This document shows, in pieces, positions 58,922-64,000 of a stretch of DNA of 64,000 bases (its first letter is position 1; every line of letters starts with the position of its first letter). The stretch is taken from assembly GCA_028872915.1 (NCBI GenBank), contig JAGWNY010000010.1:1-64000 (forward strand), written 5' to 3'. The notes beneath the pieces are model-generated. The model did not search any database, had not been told where the DNA came from, and saw only the letters and a list, made by a program, of their open reading frames with translations. Position numbers and translations under genes: made by a program. The stretch comes from Verrucomicrobiota bacterium. Lineage in GTDB: Bacteria > Verrucomicrobiota > Verrucomicrobiia > Limisphaerales > UBA11358.

Positions 58922-59923
58922 ATGAAAACCCCGCGCAACCGCATTTTTAGATTCAAAACGGCGCGGCTCGCGCCATCGCGCGGCCGTTTGAGACCGCCGC
59001 GCTTGTCATCCAGGCTCCGAAACCAACCGGCGCCGACCGGTCCCATCGAGGCCGTGGAAACACCCCGCGTCGAACCGCCGCCTCCATCCTCGGAACCGTT
59101 GCACGCCGACGCCTTTCAACTTTATTTGCGTGAAATCGGCCGCGTGAAGTTGTTGACGCCGGACGAGGAACTGGCCCTCGCCAAACGAATCCGAAAGGGA
59201 GACAAACAGGCCCGCGAGCACATGATCAATGCCAACCTGCGCCTCGTCGTAAAGATCGCTCGTGAATACGAGGGACTCGGCCTGCCTCTGCTCGATCTCA
59301 TCAATGAGGGCAACATTGGATTGATGAAAGGCGTGGACAGGTTTGATACCGCCAAGGGCGCCAAGCTCTCCACCTACGCCTCGTGGTGGATCAAACAATC
59401 CATCCGGCGCGCCCTCGCCAACCAATCCAAGACCATCCGCCTCCCCGTCCACGTGGTGGACACACTGGCGCATGTTCGCAAGGCCGAGGCCAGGCTCCAT
59501 GACACGTTGGGCCGGGAACCGACCGATTCCGACGTGGCGGATGAGTTGCATCTTGACCCGCGGCGTATCCGGCGATACCGCCAGGCGTCGCGGGCGCCCG
59601 TGTCGCTTGATTCGCCCGTGGGCGACGAGGATTCTCCCTCCGTCTCGGACGTGGTGGCCGACGCGAATGCCGCCACGCCATCCGACCATCTTGCCATGCG
59701 CGTGGACAGGGAAATGGTTCGCCGGGTTTTGGGCACCCTCAATCCGCGCGAAAGCGCGATTCTGGCAATGCGTTTCGGGTTGGACCAGGGCGAAGGCCGC
59801 ACGTTGGAGGAATTGGGCAAAAAATTCGGCGTCACGCGCGAGCGCATCCGTCAAATCCAGGAGGAAGCCCTGCGCAAACTGCGAACCACAATTGAAAAAT
59901 TAGACCGTCCGATTCCGACCTGA
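58922..59923 (+). CDS. RNA polymerase sigma-70 family factor (group 2-like)
   Basis: 333 residues. A basic 60-residue leader is followed by region 1.2 (DAFQLYLREIGRVKLLTPDE), region 2 (INANLRLVVKIAREYEGLGL, DLINEGNIGLMKGVDRFDTA, STYASWWIKQSIRRALANQS), region 3 and region 4 with the HTH TLEELGKKFGVTRERIRQIQ. The region 1.1 of housekeeping RpoD is absent and the length is short, so this is a group 2 factor of the RpoS/SigA-alternative class. Coupling to an HtrA-like protease suggests an envelope or general stress role; this is inference. The ATG at 58922 lies directly after the htrA stop. Confidence 0.93.
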   Translation: MKTPRNRIFRFKTARLAPSRGRLRPPRLSSRLRNQPAPTGPIEAVETPRVEPPPPSSEPLHADAFQLYLREIGRVKLLTPDEELALAKRIRKGDKQAREHMINANLRLVVKIAREYEGLGLPLLDLINEGNIGLMKGVDRFDTAKGAKLSTYASWWIKQSIRRALANQSKTIRLPVHVVDTLAHVRKAEARLHDTLGREPTDSDVADELHLDPRRIRRYRQASRAPVSLDSPVGDEDSPSVSDVVADANAATPSDHLAMRVDREMVRRVLGTLNPRESAILAMRFGLDQGEGRTLEELGKKFGVTRERIRQIQEEALRKLRTTIEKLDRPIPT

Positions 59924-59968
59924 ATCCCAACCGAACCCAGGCCGTTCAGCCCGCGCTCCGATTCGCTT

Positions 59969-60385
59969 CTATCCGGCCCTGACCAGGAGAACCGGCACGC
60001 GGATGCTGTGCCGCACGCGGCGCGAGGCGCTGCCGAGAAACAAATCGGCGAGAAAACCATGTCCATGCGTGCTCATGGCCACCAGGTCGCAGCCCTTCTT
60101 TTCAACCCACTTGACAATCTCATCACCAGGATCGCCATAAGCAAGTTCGGCGCCCGCCTCAATGCCTTCCGATTGAAATTCACCGCGCACTTTTTCCAGA
60201 TACGCCGTGTCTTCGGTGATTTCAGGGCTGACGGCGTCCGGCCCATACGTTCGCGCCGCCCAGCCATCGGCGACGTGCAGAAGCACCACGCGGCTGTTCG
60301 CCCATTTCGCAAGCGGTTTCACGTGCTCAATGATGGCCCGGTCGGTCGCCGTGCCGTCCAATGTCACGAGAATCGTCTTATACAT
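59969..60385 (-). CDS. Universal stress protein (UspA family)
   Basis: 138 residues. MYKTILVTLDGTATDRAIIE is the Usp start, and CDLVAMSTHGHGFLADLFLG with SASRRVRHSIRVPVLLVR holds the ATP-binding Gly-rich region typical of Usp proteins. It is cytoplasmic and probably binds ATP. It follows the Nramp gene by 15 bases on the same strand, so it is likely in the same Mn-regulated transcript. No regulator site of its own is seen. Confidence 0.92.
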   Translation of the reverse strand: MYKTILVTLDGTATDRAIIEHVKPLAKWANSRVVLLHVADGWAARTYGPDAVSPEITEDTAYLEKVRGEFQSEGIEAGAELAYGDPGDEIVKWVEKKGCDLVAMSTHGHGFLADLFLGSASRRVRHSIRVPVLLVRAG

Positions 60386-60400
60386 GCATCACCCGCCAAT

Positions 60401-61825
60401 TTATCCGCCAACTATAACCCGCCAGGCTTCCTTCACCGCGTCCGGCAAACCGTAGAAATCGAAAGCCGTGATGAGCAGCGCCGAACCCCATCCCGCCGCG
60501 AGCAAAAACCAGCCCAGCCGCCATCGCCCCATCTTCCTGCGGGAACTGGCGAAATGCAACAGTGGAAACATCGCAAACGGCAGTTGCAATGCCAGGATCA
60601 CCTGGCTCAAAACCAGCAAATCGTTGATGTTCGTCGCGCCTCGAATGCCGATAAAAATGATGGTCGGAATGATCGCCAGCGAGCGGGTGATCAACCGCCG
60701 CAGCCACGGCTGAATTCGCCACCGCATAAACCCTTCCATCACCACCTGGCCGGCTAATGTCCCCACAATCGTGGCGCTTTGCCCGCTGGCCAGCAACGCG
60801 ATCGCAAAAAGCCAACTCGCGGCCACCGTGCCCAGCAGCGGTGCCAGCGTCAGATACGCCGCGCGCACCCAGTCGGTGTTGTCATTGAACTCGACAATCT
60901 GCCCTCCCGCCACCGTCACGCTCGTTTTGCCATAAAATACCAGCGCCGCCAGCACCAGAATCGCCGCGTTGATCAGGAACGCGACCGACAAATTCGCCGA
61001 AACGTCAATCGTGTTGTATCGAATCGCCTTTCGAATGGATTCATCGTCCTTCTGAAATTTCCGGCTTTGCACCAATGCCGGATGCAAATACAGCACGTGC
61101 GGCATCACCGTCGCTCCAATAATCCCAATCGCCACGTAAACCATCCCCGGCGAACCCAGGTGCGGCGCGAACATCGCCCGGCCCATTTCCATGAAACCCG
61201 GTTGCGTCTGCGGCAGGACGAAAATTTCGATATAGTAGCAAACGGCGATGGTCAGCACCAGCAGCAGGACAATCGCTTCGATGGTCCTCATTCCAAATCG
61301 CTGAAGCGCCAGCAGCAACAACACGTCCGCGCCCGTGATGATGACCGCCCAGAAAATCGGAATATGAAACATCAAATTCAGCGCGACGGCGCTGCCCAGC
61401 ACTTCAGCCATGTCGCACGCGATAATCGCCGCCTCCGCCATCAGCCAGTTGGGCGCCCGCGTCCATTTCGGATACCAATCATGGCAGCACTGCGCCAGGT
61501 CGCGTCCGGTCGCCACGCCCACGCGGGCCGCAATCGTCTGGAGAAAAATCGCCATCAAGCTCGCCAGCCCGACAACCCAAAGCAGCCCGTACTTGAACTC
61601 CGCCCCTCCGGCCAGATCGGTTCCCCAGTTGCCCGGGTCCATGTACGCCACGCTCACCAAAATAGCCGGGCCGAAGAACGCCCCCATTTGCTTCCAAAAA
61701 CCCGCCCGGTCCGGCGGCACCGCCACGCTGCCATGCAGGCCCTCCAGCGAGAGATGGCTGGATGGCGGGCGCGCCGCTGGATCCGTCGCTTTATCCCCGG
61801 AATCTCCCCAGGAATTCATTTTCAA
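60401..61825 (-). CDS. mntH: Nramp-type divalent-metal transporter (Mn/Fe)
   Basis: 474 residues with 11 or 12 membrane segments. The key Nramp motifs are SVAYMDPGNWGTDLAGGAEF (TM1, DPGN) and ATVMPHVLYLHPALVQSRKF (TM6, MPH). Both coordinate the metal. The N-terminal 45 residues are cytoplasmic. Mn2+ or Fe2+ is imported with protons. It is divergent from an MntR-type regulator with an inverted repeat in between, which supports Mn regulation. The length is typical. Confidence 0.92.
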   Translation of the reverse strand: MKMNSWGDSGDKATDPAARPPSSHLSLEGLHGSVAVPPDRAGFWKQMGAFFGPAILVSVAYMDPGNWGTDLAGGAEFKYGLLWVVGLASLMAIFLQTIAARVGVATGRDLAQCCHDWYPKWTRAPNWLMAEAAIIACDMAEVLGSAVALNLMFHIPIFWAVIITGADVLLLLALQRFGMRTIEAIVLLLVLTIAVCYYIEIFVLPQTQPGFMEMGRAMFAPHLGSPGMVYVAIGIIGATVMPHVLYLHPALVQSRKFQKDDESIRKAIRYNTIDVSANLSVAFLINAAILVLAALVFYGKTSVTVAGGQIVEFNDNTDWVRAAYLTLAPLLGTVAASWLFAIALLASGQSATIVGTLAGQVVMEGFMRWRIQPWLRRLITRSLAIIPTIIFIGIRGATNINDLLVLSQVILALQLPFAMFPLLHFASSRRKMGRWRLGWFLLAAGWGSALLITAFDFYGLPDAVKEAWRVIVGG

Positions 61826-61877
61826 GGCTTCATGGCGCCCCGGCCGGATGTTGCAAATGCTTTATTCTGTCGCCTCA

Positions 61878-61903
61878 TATTAACATTGTAGTCAATGATA
61901 CTT
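61878..61903. promoter_or_regulatory. Imperfect inverted repeat between mntH and mntR
   Basis: TATTAACATTG (61878-61888) and the complement of CAATGATACTT (61893-61903) agree in 8 of 11 positions, around a 4-base centre TAGT; the core CATTG-N4-CAATG is perfect. It lies about 53 bases before the mntH start and 78 before the mntR start. A site for MntR is likely, from position and symmetry only. Confidence 0.5.
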
Positions 61904-61980
61904 GAGGACGGCCCCCTGTCAACCCTTTTTGTGGCCCAGGCTACATTTTTTCCTCGACTTCTTTTCCCGTCCGGGTTTGG

Positions 61981-62445
61981 ATGTATCCAATGACAGCCGC
62001 CGGAAAATCCGCCTCGCCCAGGGCCGCGCGCCGCGCCGGCCTCCGCCGCCAGGCCGAAAACCTCTCCCAGACCCGCCGCGAACATGCGGCTGAAATTGCC
62101 GAGGATTACGTCGAAGCCATTGCCGATCTGGTCGCCGAAACCGGCGAGGCCAGGGTCGTGGACCTCGCCCGGCGGCTCGGTGTGTCCCACGTCACCGTGG
62201 TCCGCACCATTGCCCGCCTCCAAAAAGCAGGCTTTGTCACGTCACAGCCGTATCGCTCCATTTTTCTGACGCGAAAAGGCGGCGCCCTGGCCGCCGCCTC
62301 TAAAAGCCGCCACGAAACCGTCCTTTCATTTCTCCGCTCCCTGGGCATTCCCGAACGGGTGGCGGAGATGGACGCCGAAGGCATCGAACATCACGTCAGC
62401 CCCGACACCCTGGCGGCCTTCACGCACGCTTTGCGAAACCGCTGA
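61981..62445 (+). CDS. mntR: MntR-type manganese-responsive regulator (DtxR family)
   Basis: 154 residues. A basic leader (GKSASPRAARRAGLRRQAEN) is followed by an HTH (YVEAIADLVAETGEARVVDL, ARRLGVSHVTVVRTIARLQK) and the metal/dimer domain with SRHETVLSFLRSLGIPERVA and EMDAEGIEHHVSPDTLAAFT. The His/Glu pairs of that domain (RHE..., EGIEHH) match the binding site of DtxR/MntR proteins. It should repress mntH with Mn2+. The two genes are divergent with 155 bases between. The ATG at 61981 or the next Met three codons later can be the start. Confidence 0.9.
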   Translation: MYPMTAAGKSASPRAARRAGLRRQAENLSQTRREHAAEIAEDYVEAIADLVAETGEARVVDLARRLGVSHVTVVRTIARLQKAGFVTSQPYRSIFLTRKGGALAAASKSRHETVLSFLRSLGIPERVAEMDAEGIEHHVSPDTLAAFTHALRNR

Positions 62446-62487
62446 TCGCGCAAAACCCCTTGAATTTCGATCTCCGCCCATCACCCT

Positions 62488-62724
62488 TCAAATCTGAAAA
62501 TCCGGCTTGTCCTTCGGCCCGGCCACCCGCCCAAACGGAATCTTGTCCCACACGCGTTCATGCGCGTAAAAGAGCGCGATCTTCGTAAACAATTCAACCC
62601 CGCTGATCGTCAACGCCCATTTCAGTTGGCGCGTGATCAGCAAAGAGATGACCATGGTGTCCAGGCTGCCGGTCAGCCGCCAGGAGATGGCTTTGATGAA
62701 ACTCCGGTAATGTTTTTCAACCAT
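62488..62724 (-). CDS. DUF2061-family small membrane protein
   Basis: 78 residues from ATG 62724. VEKHYRSFIKAISWRLTGSL is the DUF2061 signature, followed by DTMVISLLITRQLKWALTIS and FAKIALFYAHERVWDKIPFG-like ends (here FTKIALFYAHERVWDKI), giving two membrane segments. The role is unknown; homologues often lie next to sulfur or metal genes. It is convergent with mntR, 43 bases away. Length is normal for the family. Confidence 0.85.
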   Translation of the reverse strand: MVEKHYRSFIKAISWRLTGSLDTMVISLLITRQLKWALTISGVELFTKIALFYAHERVWDKIPFGRVAGPKDKPDFQI

Positions 62725-62977
62725 GCCGCGAAACAATAGGCGCGCCGATAGCCAAGTCAATTGTGGAAGAAGGAGCTTGTCCAAAATGGCCCGATGGCGG
62801 ACGTGAGGACGCTCTGGCTTCTCTGGGACCGGGGCACGGCTGCGTTGCAGACCAGCCGCGCTTATGTTTTCAGCCTTCGTGTCCGCTGCGCCCTTTGCGC
62901 GAGTTTTCCCTCCCGTTCATGGAAAGCGCGGCGTTTCTGTTTGACCGGCTTTGGCGCGCGCCCGCAATCTGGGCGGG

Positions 62978-64000
62978 ATGGTTTCGCCCAATCCATGGAT
63001 GGTCCTGCCCTTTGTGTTGCTGCTGCTTTCGCTGGCCGTATGCCCCGCCTTCGCGCCCAAGTGGTGGGCGCGGCATTATGCGAAATCAGCGCTCGGGCTG
63101 GGCGCCGTCACGCTGGTTTATGAACTCGTTGCCCTTCGCAATTTTGCCGGCGTGGAGCGCGTGGCCTGTGAATACGTCAGTTTCATCGTTCTGACCGTTG
63201 CCTTGTTCGTCGTCAGCGGCGGCATTCACATCGTCGTCAAGGGCCGCGCCACGGCGGCCACGAACACCGCCTTTTTGCTCGTAGGCGCCGTGCTGGCAAA
63301 CGTTCTGGGAACAACCGGCGCAGCCTTGCTCTTGATTCGTCCCTGGCTGCGCGTCAATCGCGACCGCGCGCGCGGCTATCACGTTGCGTTCTTTATATTC
63401 CTCGTCGCAAACATTGGCGGTTGCCTCACGCCCATCGGCGACCCGCCCCTGTTCCTGGGTTACTTGCAAGGCGTGCCGTTTTGGTGGGTCGCGGTCCATT
63501 GTTGGCCTATATGGGCCACTGCGATGGGCCTGCTGCTGGCCGTTTTTTACATCCTGGACCGGCGCCATGATCCGCACGCCGCCACCGCAACTGCCGGGGA
63601 CGAACGATGGACCTTCAAGGGTCTGTGGAATTTATTTTTTTTGGCCGTCGTCGTGGCGGCGGTATTCGTTCAAAAACCGCTTTTTTTGCGGGAGGCGGTT
63701 ATGGCCGCCGCCGCGCTTTCCTCGTTCTTCCTCACTCGCCGGTATTTTCAGCACGTCCATCAAAAAAACGAATTCGATTTCCATCCGGCGCTGGAAATGG
63801 GCGTCTTGTTTGCCGGCATTTTTGCCACGATGATGCCGGCCCTGGACTGGCTCCGGCTTCATGCCGGCGACGCCCTGGGCCACCGCCTCTCACCCGCCAT
63901 GTTGTTCTGGAGCGCGGGCGGCGTGTCCGCCGTGCTGGACAATGCGCCCACGTATCTCGGCTTTTTGAACGCGCTTTCGGGCGCGGCGCGCGCGAAGGAT
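62978..64000 (+). CDS. CitMHS-type sodium/proton antiporter-like membrane protein, cut by the window end
   Basis: The frame is open for 341 codons to the last base and has no stop, so it continues beyond the window. It starts ATGGTTTCGCCC after a GGGCGGG stretch. Residues MVSPNPWMVLPFVLLLLSLA and VCPAFAPKWWARHYAKSALG match the start of the CitMHS_2/NhaD-like family (WARHYAK). Many hydrophobic segments follow, with FIFLVANIGGCLTPIGDPPL and ALEMGVLFAGIFATMMPALD, then NAPTYLGFLNALSG near the end. It is an ion/proton antiporter; the C-terminal part is missing. Confidence 0.88.
   Translation, partial: MVSPNPWMVLPFVLLLLSLAVCPAFAPKWWARHYAKSALGLGAVTLVYELVALRNFAGVERVACEYVSFIVLTVALFVVSGGIHIVVKGRATAATNTAFLLVGAVLANVLGTTGAALLLIRPWLRVNRDRARGYHVAFFIFLVANIGGCLTPIGDPPLFLGYLQGVPFWWVAVHCWPIWATAMGLLLAVFYILDRRHDPHAATATAGDERWTFKGLWNLFFLAVVVAAVFVQKPLFLREAVMAAAALSSFFLTRRYFQHVHQKNEFDFHPALEMGVLFAGIFATMMPALDWLRLHAGDALGHRLSPAMLFWSAGGVSAVLDNAPTYLGFLNALSGAARAKD

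Overview
The window looks like a chromosomal segment of a Gram-negative bacterium of the Verrucomicrobia, probably close to the Pedosphaera/Limisphaerales group. The evidence is the lipid A gene lpxB, TonB/ExbBD machinery and outer-membrane barrels, a futalosine-type menaquinone gene (mqnC) with a ubiX-mqnP pair, a GldAFG-like ABC cluster, 2-oxoacid:ferredoxin oxidoreductase, and a C-terminal beta domain on a secreted protein typical of verrucomicrobial proteins. The DNA is GC-rich. No 16S/23S rRNA or ordinary tRNA was seen; the only RNA gene called is tmRNA (ssrA). The phylum assignment is inference from gene content.

Layout. 1-10.7 kb: the end of a transposase, a 177-bp palindromic element, a GH15 glycosidase, infA, sufT, then a minus-strand block (GldA/F/G-like ABC system, DUF4340 protein, lpxB, HIT hydrolase) and a DUF2203 protein. 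10.7-14.1 kb: a decayed island between the DUF2203 gene and the 3' end of ssrA, holding a Fic remnant, an intact HigBA module with a palindromic operator inside its promoter, and the C-terminal end of a tyrosine integrase. 14.1-19.4 kb: ssrA, mqnC, a secreted subtilase-like protein, thiD, a Xer recombinase. 19.4-19.9 kb: a dispersed repeat with four 39-bp units, fused to the end of an S74/tail-fibre-like gene. 19.9-28.9 kb: a tightly packed nine-gene minus-strand operon with a split thiamine-diphosphate enzyme, a ColD-like PMP-dependent sugar 3-dehydratase (His replaces the catalytic Lys), a B12-type radical SAM protein, a methyltransferase, a GDP-fucose-synthase-like reductase, a glycosyltransferase, LhgO and an aldo/keto reductase. 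It is the best candidate for an undescribed pathway, plausibly making and transferring an unusual deoxy or branched sugar.

28.9-39.4 kb: recN, a small very basic histone-H1-like protein, a sugar epimerase, a cell-wall amidase lipoprotein, ubiX-mqnP, a Pro/Gln-rich exported protein, a PilB/GspE ATPase and its TPR partner. 39.5-44.6 kb: a second copy of the 177-bp element, a GH29 fucosidase and a MacA-MacB efflux set. 44.9-52.8 kb: a metal-type envelope island with small Cys/His-rich proteins, a barrel with a CACGCG motif, a thioredoxin-like protein, a TonB receptor, TonB, ExbB, two ExbDs and a coiled-coil protein. A Fur-box-like site lies between the divergent halves, pointing to iron control.

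52.8-64 kb: FmdB-type zinc ribbon, korAB, TPR and coiled-coil proteins, an Rrf2 regulator, a signal-less HtrA-like protease coupled to a sigma-70 factor, UspA, a divergent Nramp/MntR pair with an inverted repeat between them, DUF2061, and the start of a CitMHS-type antiporter that runs off the right edge. The same 17-bp motif (GTAAT-N7-GTTAC) lies before the Rrf2 gene and before the htrA-sigma pair, suggesting one regulator controls both.
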